DNA of 40,510 bases, from NCBI GenBank assembly GCA_002162825.1, contig MAAU01000086.1, positions 1-40,510 on the forward strand, in the 5' to 3' direction. The DNA comes from Gammaproteobacteria bacterium 54_18_T64. Its GTDB lineage: Bacteria > Pseudomonadota > Gammaproteobacteria > Pseudomonadales > Porticoccaceae. The translations under genes and the position numbers were made by a program. Shown here piece by piece: positions 26,120-35,401 of the stretch (position 1 is its first letter; each line of letters begins with the position of its first letter). Below the pieces are notes generated by a model. It saw only the letters and a list, made by a program, of their open reading frames with translations, ran no database searches and was not told the DNA's origin.

Positions 26120-29100
26120 TTAAGTTTTTTACTAATAATTAGCAATAACTCTTTGATATTAAATGGTTTTTGAATCATGTTTTCGAGTAGCTTGGGGTCC
26201 GATGTTTCGGGGTACCGGTCGTCGGTAAAACCACTGGCAAGTTGGATTTTGACCTCGGGGTACTGTGCCTGCACCTTGGCGGCAAGTTCATAGCCATCCA
26301 TTTCGGGCATGATGACATCGCTCAGCAAGAGGTCTACCGGGGTGGTTTTCAGTACGTCGAGGGCCTGTTGGCCGTTGCTGGCGGCGATGACCCGGTAGCC
26401 CTGTTGGCGTAGTATCTCGGTGCTTAAGTTGAGTAGAGAGGGCTCATCATCAACCACCAAAATGGTTTCTTTGTTACTGCTTGAGGTGGCGGTCTGGAGC
26501 TGACTGGCAGCGCTATCAACAGGGGCTTCGAAATCGTGATAGCGGGGGAAATAAAGGCTTAAGCGTGTACCGTGACCGGGTTCGGACTCTACCTTGATAC
26601 TGCCCTTGCTGCGTTCGATAAAGCCGTAGACCTGGCTCAGGCCCAGGCCGGTGCCGAGTTCACCCTTGGTCGAAAAGAAGGGGTCAAATATTTTGTCCTG
26701 AGTGCTCTGGTCCATGCCGTAGCCGGTATCGCTGATACTGAGTGATGCGTAGTCACCCTGGGGTAGGCCCTTCAGCGAGGCCTCAAGTGTGTTGATGTAT
26801 TCATTGCGAGTGACTATGGATAACTGGCCACCCTCTGGCATGGCGTGCATGGCATTGATACTGATGTTAAGTATGGCATCGACCAGGTCGCCGCTATCCA
26901 AATAAACTGGCCAGATATCTTCGTTGAGATCGAAAATCAGTTTGATGCGCGGGGTTATGGATTTGGCCAGCATGTGGCGCTGACTTTGTAGCAGGGTGTT
27001 GAGCGAGAGTTGTTCGGCACAGGCAATTTTTTGCCGGGTAAAGCCGAGCAGTTTCTCCGTGAGTTGGGCGCCGCGCTGTCCGGCGCGATATATTTCTTCG
27101 GCATATTGCTCGAGCTTGGGCTTGGGCTGGTTCTCGATGCTCGTCGACAGCAGGTCGGCGTAACCCATGATGATCCCCAGCATATTGTTAAAGTCATGGG
27201 CAATACCACCGGTGAGTTTGCCCAGGGCATCCATTTTTTGGCTGCGTCGCAGTTGTTCTTCCTGTTGTTTTGCCTGACTGAGATCTTGCAGGGACACGAT
27301 AAATTGCTGCAGGCCCTGCCTTTTTGTCCCCAAAGCTGCAATGGCCATGCGCGAGGGAAAGGTGGAGCCATCTTTACGTTGGCCGGCAATAACCTCACTG
27401 AGTCCCAAATATCTGGAGTCTGTGGTTTCGACAAAGCGCTGCAAGTAAAACTGGTACTTACCGATGTATTTTGCGGGTAGTAATTGCCACACGGTTTGGC
27501 CAATAATGTCAGCCGCAGTATGGCCAAAGAGTTTCTCGGCGGCGTGATTAAAACTCAATAGCTTGCCATTTTCATTCAGCGTGAAGACTGCATCGATGAT
27601 GGTGTTGAGGATGTCTCGCTGTTCGGCATCCCGATTGCGAAGAATTCGTTGCGCCTGGTGCTCGAGGGTAATATCTCGCACGATGGAGACCACGGCGATT
27701 AAGGCGCCAGAGGCGTCCTTGATCGGTGAGTTATACCATTCACAGAGCACAGTGCGGCCATCTTTACAGCGGTTTTTAGCGATGATTTTATTGTGCGTTA
27801 CCGTGAGACTTTGCCGGATTTCATCAGCCTTAACGGTGACACCTTCGGCAGTAAGAAAGTCAGGTGTTTTTCCTTTGATTTCCTCGAAAGTAAAGCCAAA
27901 GAGTTCTTCGGCGGCGGTATTCCACTGGCTGAGCAGTCCTAACTCCATGTCCCATTCGATAATGGGCATGGGTGCCTGTTCACGAAAGAGTTGGCGGCGC
28001 TGGTCGGCACCGAGTAATTGCACAGCCATTTTTTTGCGCTGGTCGATATCGATGCCTTCGATCAGCAGTTGTTTGATCTGGTTGCGACTATCGAGGATCG
28101 GGTGGATGTTGACTTGCATCCAGACCAAACCCATGGGGCTCAACACCTGAACGTCACTTTGGGTGTGCTGCCCCTGCAGTGCGTAGTTTATGTCGGCCTT
28201 AATCAGAGCCTGCATGGCTGGGTCATGGCTAAAGGCTTGATACTCCCATACCTTTTTATCCAGAGCGGGGGCCTGATAGGCGTCGGGGTTGGTGAGGGGG
28301 TTGGTGTTGGCATACTGGACACTGGCATCGCTATTGAGAATGACGATGATGGTATTGAGGTCATTGAAGAGGAGGGTCAGTGTTTGCTGGGTGTTTTTCT
28401 CTTCCTCGCGCAGACGATATTGCTCACTGAGATCGCGTATAACCGAGAGCACCAGGTTTTCGCCCTCGAGGCCGATGACCTGTGCTGTCACTTCTGCGGG
28501 GAAGGCCTGTCCCGATTTTCTTTTGAGTTCGGTTTCGAAGCGGGCAGAACCCCTGGACATTACATCGTTGAAGGCTGTTTTGGAGATGGCCTTGGCTTTT
28601 TTGTCGTCGCTACTTAATTGGTGTGCGCGGAGGTGCTTGAGCTCCTGCGGTGAATAGCCGAAGGCCTGTTCCATGCTTTCATTGGCGTTGATGATGTCGC
28701 CCAGGCGATTGTGAATAATACAGGGATCCATGGACTGTTCGAACAGGGCGCGAAAGCGCTGTTCGCTCTCTTGCAGCCTGCGCTCAGTCTGACTGCGGCT
28801 GAGCTCGGCACCCGCCCTGTCGGCACAAATTTCCAGAACGCGCTTGAGCAGGGGAATGTCTTTTATTGGTCGGTCATCCATCAGTACCAATAAGCCCTGT
28901 ACTCCGCCATCGCCATCGGCTATTGGGGTGCCAATGTAGCTTTCCACGCCGAGTTTTTTTAGGCCGAGGTCATTGGGAAAGAGTTGGGTGACATTCTCGG
29001 GGTAGTAGCAGGTGCTATTTGCGACGACGTTTTCACAGGGGCTGTGGTGTAAGTTGTAGGTAAAGTTGTCGGCAGTTTTACCTGCTCGGCAAAAGCTCAG

Positions 29101-29643
29101 GGTTTGGGCGCTGCCACCTTCAATGACGGCAATAAAGCCGTAGTGCATGTCGAGGGTCTTACTAAGCTGCAGGATCAGTTCGCTGAGGAAGTGCTTGCCG
29201 GTGGCGTGGATGGTGCTGTCGTGGATGACTTTTACGGTGCTCAGGGCGCGGTTGCGTTCGGTGATATCCCGATTGACGCCCACTAGCCCCGAGAGTCGCC
29301 CCTGTTCGTCTCGTACAAAAGACAGGCTGGATTCGATGGGCGTGATGGTGCCGTTTTTGTGGTAGATTTCAAGGTCGCACTGTATTGGCCACGGTGTCTT
29401 CTGCTCGCCCTCTTGCTCTTGCCGGAGTCGCTGCTTAACAATCTGTCTGAGGGTTTGCAGGGAAGTACTGGTCAGTTTGTCTTCGATTTTTTGTGCGATT
29501 CTTTCCCGGGGCTTGAAGCCGGTGACTTTCTCGCTGGCGGGACTGATATAGCTGAAATTTAGCTCCAGGTCACAGCGCCACAGAATGTCTTCGACGTGTT
29601 CGACCAGGTAGCGAAATTTTTCTGCTCGCTGATCCTGGCTCAT
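26116..29643 (-). CDS. multi-PAS/GAF hybrid sensor histidine kinase with receiver domain
   Basis: This is a soluble hybrid two-component kinase of 1175 residues. In order it has PAS (about 8-130), GAF (about 138-285, holding [15 protein letters not shown] at its end), and four more PAS domains (about 292-410, 420-540, 548-665 and 672-795; RDITL and VSLQDLSQ mark the ends of two of them). The HisKA dimerisation domain has the phosphorylated His816 in [21 protein letters not shown]. The HATPase domain has [36 protein letters not shown] and [15 protein letters not shown]. The C-terminal receiver (about 1058-1175) has the phospho-acceptor Asp1109 in [13 protein letters not shown]. No transmembrane helix is present, so it senses intracellular or diffusible signals. 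No response-regulator gene is adjacent. Confidence 0.9.
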   Translation of the reverse strand: MSQDQRAEKFRYLVEHVEDILWRCDLELNFSYISPASEKVTGFKPRERIAQKIEDKLTSTSLQTLRQIVKQRLRQEQEGEQKTPWPIQCDLEIYHKNGTITPIESSLSFVRDEQGRLSGLVGVNRDITERNRALSTVKVIHDSTIHATGKHFLSELILQLSKTLDMHYGFIAVIEGGSAQTLSFCRAGKTADNFTYNLHHSPCENVVANSTCYYPENVTQLFPNDLGLKKLGVESYIGTPIADGDGGVQGLLVLMDDRPIKDIPLLKRVLEICADRAGAELSRSQTERRLQESEQRFRALFEQSMDPCIIHNRLGDIINANESMEQAFGYSPQELKHLRAHQLSSDDKKAKAISKTAFNDVMSRGSARFETELKRKSGQAFPAEVTAQVIGLEGENLVLSVIRDLSEQYRLREEEKNTQQTLTLLFNDLNTIIVILNSDASVQYANTNPLTNPDAYQAPALDKKVWEYQAFSHDPAMQALIKADINYALQGQHTQSDVQVLSPMGLVWMQVNIHPILDSRNQIKQLLIEGIDIDQRKKMAVQLLGADQRRQLFREQAPMPIIEWDMELGLLSQWNTAAEELFGFTFEEIKGKTPDFLTAEGVTVKADEIRQSLTVTHNKIIAKNRCKDGRTVLCEWYNSPIKDASGALIAVVSIVRDITLEHQAQRILRNRDAEQRDILNTIIDAVFTLNENGKLLSFNHAAEKLFGHTAADIIGQTVWQLLPAKYIGKYQFYLQRFVETTDSRYLGLSEVIAGQRKDGSTFPSRMAIAALGTKRQGLQQFIVSLQDLSQAKQQEEQLRRSQKMDALGKLTGGIAHDFNNMLGIIMGYADLLSTSIENQPKPKLEQYAEEIYRAGQRGAQLTEKLLGFTRQKIACAEQLSLNTLLQSQRHMLAKSITPRIKLIFDLNEDIWPVYLDSGDLVDAILNISINAMHAMPEGGQLSIVTRNEYINTLEASLKGLPQGDYASLSISDTGYGMDQSTQDKIFDPFFSTKGELGTGLGLSQVYGFIERSKGSIKVESEPGHGTRLSLYFPRYHDFEAPVDSAASQLQTATSSSNKETILVVDDEPSLLNLSTEILRQQGYRVIAASNGQQALDVLKTTPVDLLLSDVIMPEMDGYELAAKVQAQYPEVKIQLASGFTDDRYPETSDPKLLENMIQKPFNIKELLLIISKKLN

Positions 29644-29687
29644 GGTGGAGGTGTCACTAGGGCGTTTGCGTTTTTATTGTTATCCAT
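29640..29687 (-). CDS. possible leader peptide overlapping the kinase start
   Basis: A 15-codon frame beginning ATG 29687 reads [15 protein letters not shown] and ends with a TGA that overlaps the kinase ATG as ATGA (29640-29643). The kinase start itself has no Shine-Dalgarno; its upstream sequence CACCTCCACC is not an anti-ribosomal match, so translation could depend on termination of this leader. The leader ends in three prolines just before its stop, a known ribosome-stalling context relieved by EF-P. The frame is open further upstream, with an ATG at 29771 giving 43 residues, so the start is uncertain. Confidence 0.35.
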   Translation of the reverse strand: MDNNKNANALVTPPP

Positions 29688-29944
29688 CACCTGGGCTCTC
29701 ACTCCCCACCACTCATTATTGTTTGTCTTTGCGCCGCGTATTGTCAATGGGTCCAGCGGGACTGAGCCCATTGATGAGCACCAATTTAAGCTAAAGCTAC
29801 TGGTAGAATGGCTTGTCTCACCTGGCATTAAATATGCCGAATTTAGGCCAGCATGGGAGCGTGTGCGTAGACACAAGGTAGCACAGAGACATAAACTTGT
29901 ACGGCTTATCTTGTTTACACTAAAACGATTCTGGGGAAAAGATC
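29688..29944. other. divergent intergenic region between the kinase and acyl-CoA dehydrogenase genes
   Basis: These 257 bases should carry two promoters. No confident -35/-10 pair is visible, and the plus-strand frame 29596-29958 is a shadow without family resemblance. A GGGTCC...GGGACTGAGCCC imperfect repeat near 29748-29770 may form a small hairpin. Confidence 0.3.
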
Positions 29945-31756
29945 ATGACCAACTATAAAGCACCCATACGTGACATCCATTTTGTGCGGAATGAGGTTTT
30001 TGACTACCCTGCAATCTGGCAGAGTCTCTCTGCTTGTGAGGAGGCGACTCCCGACCTTGTTGAAGCCATTGTCGAGGCGATGGCGACCTTTTGTGAGGAT
30101 GAGCTGGCGCCGCTCAATCAGTCCGGTGATGCAGAGGGTTGCACCTGGGCACAGGAGGGCGTAACCACACCAGTTGGTTTTAAAGAGGCCTACAAAGCCT
30201 ATGCCGAAAGTGGCTGGGCCGGCTTAACCAGCCCTGAGCAATACGGCGGCCAGGCTCTACCGCCATCAATGGAAAGTATCCTCAATGAATTTGCCGGCAG
30301 TGCCAACTGGGCCTGGAGTATGTACCCCTTTCTGGCCAAGGGTGCGCGCGCGACGATACTCGCCCACGCCAGCCAGGACTTGATCGACCAGTACGTGCCA
30401 AAGATGGTGGCGGGGCAGTGGACCGGCACCATGTGCCTGACAGAGGCCCACTGTGGCACCGACCTCGGCATGTTGCGCACCAAGGCCGAAGCCAATGCCG
30501 ATGGCAGCTACGCCATTACCGGCAGTAAAATATTCATCTCCTCCGGCGATCACGACATGGTCGATAATATTGTCCATATCGTCATCGCTCGCCTGCCCGA
30601 TGCGCCCCCCGGCACCAAGGGTATTTCTCTGTTCTTAGTGCCCAAACGCTTGCCGGGTGCGGATGACAGCCTGGCTGAAAATGGCGTCAGCTGTGGTTCT
30701 ATCGAACACAAGATGGGTATCAATGCCAATGCTACCTGTGTCATTAATTTTGATGGCGCCACCGGCTTTTTACTCGGTGAGCTCAATCGTGGCCTCAACT
30801 GCATGTTTACCTTTATGAACACTGCCCGGGTGGGTACGGCCATTCAGGGCATCGCCCACGGCGAACTCGCCCTGCAGGGGGCAACTAAATACGCCCGCGA
30901 GCGCCTGCAAATGCGCTCTCTTAGTGGGCCGAAAAATCCCGATGGTCCGGCCGATGCGATTATCGTCCACCCCGATGTGAGGCGCATGCTGTTGACCATT
31001 AAGTCGCTGACCGAGGGCAACCGCCTACTGGCACACTACCTGTCCTCCTTTCTCGACATTACCAAGCTCAGCGAAGATGAAAGCGAGCGCCAGCGCGCGG
31101 AAGACTTGCTGGCGCTGTTAACCCCCATCGCCAAGGGTTTTATGACCGAAACCGGTTTTGAATGTGCCAGCCACGGCGTGCAGGTCTTTGGGGGCCACGG
31201 CTATATCAGTGAGTGGGGCATGGAGCAGAATATGCGCGATGCTCGTATTGCCATGATCTATGAGGGAACCAACGGTATTCAGGCGCTGGATCTGCTGGGT
31301 CGCAAGGTGTTGGCCTCCCAGGGTAAGTTGCTCGGCGGCTTCATCCAAGAAGTCAGTACCTGGTGCGGAGTGGCAAGTGAAAGCACGATTAAAGCCGAGC
31401 GTTTGCCGGCGCTGACGGCGGCCCTCGCCCAGTGGCAGACCCTGACTCAAGAGGTGGGTATGAAGGCCCTGCAGAATCCCGAAGAAGTGGGTGCGGCCTC
31501 CTTTGATTACCTAATGTACTCCGGTTATGTGGTGCTTGCCTATTTATGGTTGCGCGCCGCAGAAGTAGCCGAGACGAAGCTGGCTGAGGGTAGCGACGAG
31601 AGCGATTTTTACACGGCGAAATTAGAGACCACTCGCTTTTACTTTGATCGTATACTACCGCGCATTCAAACTCTGGCGGCGACCATCAGTGTCGGTGCAG
31701 ATTCCCTGATGGCAATGGACGAGACGCGCTTTGTCGTCGGTCTCGAACTCGATTAA
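29945..31756 (+). CDS. acyl-CoA dehydrogenase, 600-residue DmdC-like type
   Basis: This FAD enzyme introduces a double bond between C2 and C3 of an acyl-CoA. At 603 residues it is of the long class, which includes DmdC (3-methylmercaptopropionyl-CoA dehydrogenase) and several FadE proteins with an extra C-terminal helical domain. The N-terminus YKAPIRDIHFVRNEVFDYPA and FCEDELAPLNQSGDAEGCTW match that group. The flavin/substrate motifs MCLTEAHCGTDLGMLRTKAE, ITGSKIFISSGDHD and GTAIQGIAHGELA are present. The catalytic base is probably Glu440 in MIYEGTNGIQALDLLGRKV, the usual medium-chain position. The long C-terminal part (about 460-600) is the family's extra domain. Substrate is uncertain: DMSP-derived thio-acyl-CoA is possible but no dmd partner genes lie nearby. 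Confidence 0.9.
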   Translation: MTNYKAPIRDIHFVRNEVFDYPAIWQSLSACEEATPDLVEAIVEAMATFCEDELAPLNQSGDAEGCTWAQEGVTTPVGFKEAYKAYAESGWAGLTSPEQYGGQALPPSMESILNEFAGSANWAWSMYPFLAKGARATILAHASQDLIDQYVPKMVAGQWTGTMCLTEAHCGTDLGMLRTKAEANADGSYAITGSKIFISSGDHDMVDNIVHIVIARLPDAPPGTKGISLFLVPKRLPGADDSLAENGVSCGSIEHKMGINANATCVINFDGATGFLLGELNRGLNCMFTFMNTARVGTAIQGIAHGELALQGATKYARERLQMRSLSGPKNPDGPADAIIVHPDVRRMLLTIKSLTEGNRLLAHYLSSFLDITKLSEDESERQRAEDLLALLTPIAKGFMTETGFECASHGVQVFGGHGYISEWGMEQNMRDARIAMIYEGTNGIQALDLLGRKVLASQGKLLGGFIQEVSTWCGVASESTIKAERLPALTAALAQWQTLTQEVGMKALQNPEEVGAASFDYLMYSGYVVLAYLWLRAAEVAETKLAEGSDESDFYTAKLETTRFYFDRILPRIQTLAATISVGADSLMAMDETRFVVGLELD

Positions 31757-31780
31757 TGATGGGTTTAACCCTGGAAACCA

Positions 31781-31972
31781 ATGACGATGGATAAAAACGA
31801 CAAGCTCTCCGACGAAGACCAGGCGCGGGTTGATCAATACCTGTCGACGCCAAATCACCAGGTAAAACGCAGGCCCTACAGCCCGTGGAAGCTACTGCTG
31901 GTGTTGTGGGCGGTGGTCAGTGTGTTGGGTGGCCTGAGCTATTATTTCGCCTGGGTCAACGATGTGCTTTAA
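31781..31972 (+). CDS. DUF3094 family small membrane protein
   Basis: This 63-residue protein has the DUF3094 pattern: a polar N-terminal half (KLSDEDQARVDQYLSTPNHQVKRRPYSPWK) followed by a single membrane helix (LLLVLWAVVSVLGGLSYYFAWV). The conserved D-Q-A-R-V-D-x-[FY]-L and R-P-[YF]-x-P-W fit the family, found in pseudomonads and relatives, with no known function. It is preceded by GGAAACC and starts 24 bases after the acyl-CoA dehydrogenase stop, so the two are probably cotranscribed; a strong terminator follows. A second in-frame ATG two codons later is also possible. Confidence 0.85.
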   Translation: MTMDKNDKLSDEDQARVDQYLSTPNHQVKRRPYSPWKLLLVLWAVVSVLGGLSYYFAWVNDVL

Positions 31973-32001
31973 GTACCCGTAACGGCGGTACCTCTTTCAT
32001 C

Positions 32002-32041
32002 AGTGCTCGGCTCGGAACACGCCGAGCACTCTGACTTTTTT
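32002..32041 (+). terminator. rho-independent terminator after DUF3094
   Basis: AGTGCTCGGC (32002-32011) pairs perfectly with GCCGAGCACT (32021-32030) around nine bases, followed five bases later by a T-run of six (32036-32041). It closes the acyl-CoA dehydrogenase/DUF3094 unit. Confidence 0.93.
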
Positions 32042-32217
32042 GGTCTGCTTACCCCAGGGTAGTGCGTTTACTTGCCGCTAAAGCCTCTTTAAGAAACCAT
32101 CGTTTTTGCGTCTGTTTTGAGGCGCGGTCATTTCGATGAGTCTATTTACACAATTTGTACAATTACCTTCCAACTAGTCCTTAGCCCTTTTCATATTTGA
32201 CGAGATAACTACCTATT

Positions 32218-33378
32218 ATGAGCAGCACGAATGAGAACTACCCCGAAATCCGCGAAGCGGTGGCTAAACTTTGCAGTAACTTCCCCGGAGAATACTGGCG
32301 TGCTCTGGACGATACCGATACCTATCCCACCGAATTTGTTCAGGCCTTAACCGACGCTGGCTTTCTGTCGGTACTGATTCCCGAGGAATACGGCGGTGCC
32401 GGCCTGCCGATTGAAGCAGGCTGTGTCATCCTCGAAGAAATTCAGCGCAGTGGCTGTAATGGCGGCGCCTGCCACGCCCAGATGTACACCATGGGCACCT
32501 TGCTGCGCCACGGTACCGACGAGCAGAAGAAGAAATACCTGCCGGGTATTGCCGAGGGCTCACTGCGCCTACAGGCTTTTGGCGTTACCGAGCCCACCAG
32601 CGGCACCGACACCACGCGCATTCGCACCATGGCCGTACGCGATGGCGATGACTACGTGATCAATGGTCAAAAAGTGTTTATCTCTCGCACCGAGCACTCC
32701 GACTTAATGGTATTGCTAGTGCGTACCACGCCTCGTGATGAGTGCAAAAAGCCCTCTGACGGTATGTCGGTATTCTTGGTCGATATGCGTGAATGCCTGG
32801 GCAAGGGCCTCACTATTAACCCCATTAAAACCATGCTCAACCACGCCACTACGGAATTGTTTTTCGACGATATGCGCGTCCCCGCGGCCAATATGCTCGG
32901 AGCCGAGGGCAAGGGCTTTAAATGCATTCTCGACGGTATGAATGCCGAGCGTATCTTGATCGCCTCCGAATGCATTGGTGACGCACGCTTCTTTATCGAA
33001 CGCGCCAGCGCCTATGCCTGTGAACGTGAAGTCTTTGGTCGCCCCATCGGTCAGAACCAGGGTGTTCAGTTCCCCATCGCGCGCAACTATATCGAGGCCG
33101 AGGCTGCAGCGCTGATGGTTTACAATGCCGCGCGCTTGTTTGACGCGGGCAAGCCCTGTGGTTCGGAAGCCAATATGAGCAAGATGATCGCCTCCGAGGC
33201 CTCCTGGCACGCGGCGGATACCTGCCTGCAAACCCACGGTGGTTTTGGCTATACCCAGGAATACGATATTGAGCGTAAGTTTCGTGAAACTCGGCTTTAT
33301 CAAACGGCACCGATATCGACTAACTTGATCCTCTCCCATGTGGGGATACATGAGCTTGGCATGCCTAAGTCATTTTAA
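32218..33378 (+). CDS. acyl-CoA dehydrogenase, isovaleryl-type catalytic site
   Basis: The 386-residue protein is a medium-length FAD acyl-CoA dehydrogenase with IPEEYGGAGLPIEA, LQAFGVTEPTSGTDTTRI (FAD binding), INGQKVFISRTEHSD and AERILIASECIGDARFFIERA. The usual catalytic Glu near the C-terminus (Y-E-G-T in medium-chain enzymes) is replaced by Gln362 in RLYQTAPIS. A Glu at residue 244, in MNAERILIA, occupies the position used in isovaleryl-CoA and long-chain enzymes, so it is likely active on a branched substrate; this is inference from alignment by eye. The C-terminal part QTHGGFGYTQEYDIERKFRE is standard. It is followed at 51 bases by the hot-dog hydratase, apparently one operon. Confidence 0.88.
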   Translation: MSSTNENYPEIREAVAKLCSNFPGEYWRALDDTDTYPTEFVQALTDAGFLSVLIPEEYGGAGLPIEAGCVILEEIQRSGCNGGACHAQMYTMGTLLRHGTDEQKKKYLPGIAEGSLRLQAFGVTEPTSGTDTTRIRTMAVRDGDDYVINGQKVFISRTEHSDLMVLLVRTTPRDECKKPSDGMSVFLVDMRECLGKGLTINPIKTMLNHATTELFFDDMRVPAANMLGAEGKGFKCILDGMNAERILIASECIGDARFFIERASAYACEREVFGRPIGQNQGVQFPIARNYIEAEAAALMVYNAARLFDAGKPCGSEANMSKMIASEASWHAADTCLQTHGGFGYTQEYDIERKFRETRLYQTAPISTNLILSHVGIHELGMPKSF

Positions 33379-33429
33379 GTCAACTGGTTATTGGCTTTTT
33401 ATAATCTAATTTATTAAAAGAGTATTGCG

Positions 33430-34278
33430 ATGACAGAGATCGATTTGGCGCACTTGAAGCAGTGGGAAGGCACGCGGGAAAGTCACGAAGATGTGATTTC
33501 CCTGGCCACCGCGCAAGCGATGGCAGCAACCCTCGATTGGCAGGAACTGCCCCGGGCCGGCGATGTACTCGCCAAACCTGGCCACTGGTTGCACTTTCTC
33601 GCGACTGCTCGTCAGTCCGACATCAGCACCGACGGCCACCCCAAGAAGGGTGGCTTTTTGCCCCCGGTACCACTGCCGCGTCGCATGTGGGCCTCGGGCA
33701 AGGTCGACTTTCATTCATCTCTGCATATCGGTGATGCGGTGCGCAGAGTGAGTACAGTAAAGAGTGTGACCCACAAGCAGGGTGGCAGTGGCAACCTGGT
33801 CTTCGTTGTCGTTGAGCATGAGATTTTTACAGGCGATACATTGGCGATTAGCGATACGCAAAACCTCGTCTACCGAGAAGATCCAGCTCCTGGTGCGCCG
33901 GCACCGAAGCCAATGACGCCAAAGTTTGAGGCGGAATTTAGCCGCACCGTCATGCCAGATCCGGTACTACTGTTTCGTTTTTCAGCCCTGACCTTTAACA
34001 GTCACCGCATTCACTACGACCGCAATTATGCGATCAATGAAGAGGGTTATGCCGGTTTAGTGGTACATGGCCCCCTGAGTGCGACCCTGTTGCTCGACCT
34101 GGTGCGCAGTGAATTGCCGGATGCTGAAATCGCCCACTACGACTATCGCGCTGTGCGCCCCCTGATCGATGGTAATGCCTTTCAGATTCAGGGCTGTCGT
34201 AGTGACGAGGGTTTGAACCTTTGGGTGGTCGATCACGAGGGTGCGATGACCATGCAGGCCAAGGTTGTTTTGAAATAA
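33430..34278 (+). CDS. HTD2/mesaconyl-C4-CoA hydratase-like MaoC dehydratase
   Basis: A double hot-dog-fold hydratase of 282 residues from the HTD2 group (COG3777), whose characterised relatives include mesaconyl-C4-CoA hydratase of Chloroflexus and 3-methylfumaryl-CoA hydratases. The N-terminal half is the FAS1-like dehydratase domain (KPGHWLHFLATARQSDISTDGHPKKGGFLP is in it), with a linker containing PAPGAPAPKPMTPK. The C-terminal half holds the active site LTFNSHRIHYDRNYAINEEGYAGLVVHGPLSATLLLDLV, with the hydratase aspartate and histidine in RIHYD. Adjacent to a CitE-type lyase, it most likely produces citramalyl-CoA, or a similar 3-hydroxy- or 2-hydroxy-acyl-CoA, for that lyase. Confidence 0.85.
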   Translation: MTEIDLAHLKQWEGTRESHEDVISLATAQAMAATLDWQELPRAGDVLAKPGHWLHFLATARQSDISTDGHPKKGGFLPPVPLPRRMWASGKVDFHSSLHIGDAVRRVSTVKSVTHKQGGSGNLVFVVVEHEIFTGDTLAISDTQNLVYREDPAPGAPAPKPMTPKFEAEFSRTVMPDPVLLFRFSALTFNSHRIHYDRNYAINEEGYAGLVVHGPLSATLLLDLVRSELPDAEIAHYDYRAVRPLIDGNAFQIQGCRSDEGLNLWVVDHEGAMTMQAKVVLK

Positions 34279-34330
34279 CTGGCGGCAGTAACGAGCAGTA
34301 AAAATAGCTGATATTTTGAGGAATTAAATC

Positions 34331-35221
34331 GTGACCCAACAAGAACTACCTCTGTGGCGCTCGGCGCTATTTGTGCCCGCCAATGTTGAAAAATTCGTCG
34401 CCAAGGCCCATACCCGTGGTGCCGACGCGATCATTCTCGACCTCGAAGACAGTGTGGTTTTGTCGGAAAAAGGCAATGCTCGCAATGTTGTGCCAGCGGC
34501 GGCAGCCACCGTTGCCGGCCATGGCCTCGATGTGCTGGTGCGTATTAACCGGCCCTGGCGTTTGGCGGTCAGAGACCTTGAGGCGGCAGTCTGTAAAGAC
34601 GTGCACACCATTGCCGTGCCCAAGGTGACCAGTGCCGACCACATACAATTTATCGCCGAGGTGATTGATGAGCTGGAAGTCGAAAAGCAATTGCCCCATG
34701 GCCACACACGCATTCTTGCCTTTATCGAAGGCCTCGATGGTTTGGAAAATATCGATGCCATTGCCGCTGCCTCCGATCGTGTGCTGGGCGTCTTTATTGG
34801 TGCCGAAGACTTCTCCTCAGAAGTCGGTATGGAGCCGAGTGAGATTGGCCTGATGTATCCCAATCAGCGCGCTGTCTTTGCCGCTCGTAAAGCCGGCGTG
34901 CTACCCCTGGGTTTTGTTGGTTCCATCGCCGATTACTCCGATCTCGATGCCTTCAGGGCGAAAATCCGCCAGGCCAAACAGCTGGGCTTTAGCGGCGCGC
35001 TGGGTATCCACCCCAGTCAGATTGGCATTATGAATGAAGAATTTATGCCCTCGGTCGAGGCCGTCGAGCATGCCACCGGTTTGCTGGCAGCTTTTGAAGA
35101 AGGACTTGCTGCCGGCCGTGGTGCCGTGGAGTACAAGGGCAAAATGATTGATGCGCCGGTGGTTGCTCGCGCTGAGGAAACCTTGCGTAAGCACCGTGCT
35201 TTACAAGCGCGCCAGTCTTAA
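34331..35221 (+). CDS. CitE/citramalyl-CoA lyase-type CoA ester lyase
   Basis: This magnesium-dependent lyase belongs to the HpcH/HpaI aldolase superfamily (CitE, malyl-CoA and citramalyl-CoA lyases, human CLYBL). The 296-residue protein starts at GTG 34331 with AGGA nine bases upstream. It has the conserved RSALFVPANVEKFVAKAH (CoA-ester lyase start), GADAIILDLEDSV (the first acidic Mg ligand), VRINRPW, VAVPKVTSADHIQF-like IAVPKV, AFIEGLDGLENI (Mg-binding glutamate), GAEDFSSEVGM (Mg-binding Asp) and GALGIHPSQIGIMNEEFMP. It lies 52 bases after the hydratase; the pair suggests C-C cleavage of citramalyl-CoA to pyruvate and acetyl-CoA. Confidence 0.9.
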   Translation: MTQQELPLWRSALFVPANVEKFVAKAHTRGADAIILDLEDSVVLSEKGNARNVVPAAAATVAGHGLDVLVRINRPWRLAVRDLEAAVCKDVHTIAVPKVTSADHIQFIAEVIDELEVEKQLPHGHTRILAFIEGLDGLENIDAIAAASDRVLGVFIGAEDFSSEVGMEPSEIGLMYPNQRAVFAARKAGVLPLGFVGSIADYSDLDAFRAKIRQAKQLGFSGALGIHPSQIGIMNEEFMPSVEAVEHATGLLAAFEEGLAAGRGAVEYKGKMIDAPVVARAEETLRKHRALQARQS

Positions 35222-35276
35222 ATAGTCGGAGTAACGGCTTGCGCCTGCTCATGACGCGCCGCAAATAGCGCCCTGT

Positions 35277-35327
35277 AGGCTCGTTTCGGCATCTATGCCT
35301 CTGACGGTCGTGAGCAAAGACGAGCCT
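35277..35327. repeat. nested inverted repeat between the lyase and crotonase genes
   Basis: AGGCTCGT (35277-35284) pairs with ACGAGCCT (35320-35327), and within it GGCAT-CT-ATGCC (35288-35299) forms a second, near-perfect hairpin. There is no T-run, so it is a structured spacer, perhaps a processing or regulatory element, rather than a terminator. Confidence 0.45.
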
Positions 35328-35401
35328 TAGCTGTAAACAATTGGGCAGCATTGTAATTCTCAGCTGCTTTTATCATCGTTAAATTAACCAAGGAAAAGAC
35401 C

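Noticed and set aside
29596-29958. 120-codon plus-strand frame upstream of the acyl-CoA dehydrogenase
   Set aside because: Runs antisense through the kinase start and into the next gene; looks like a shadow frame.
32716-33351. 211-codon minus-strand frame inside the second acyl-CoA dehydrogenase
   Set aside because: Antisense shadow; its translation follows from the GC-rich codon pattern of the real gene.
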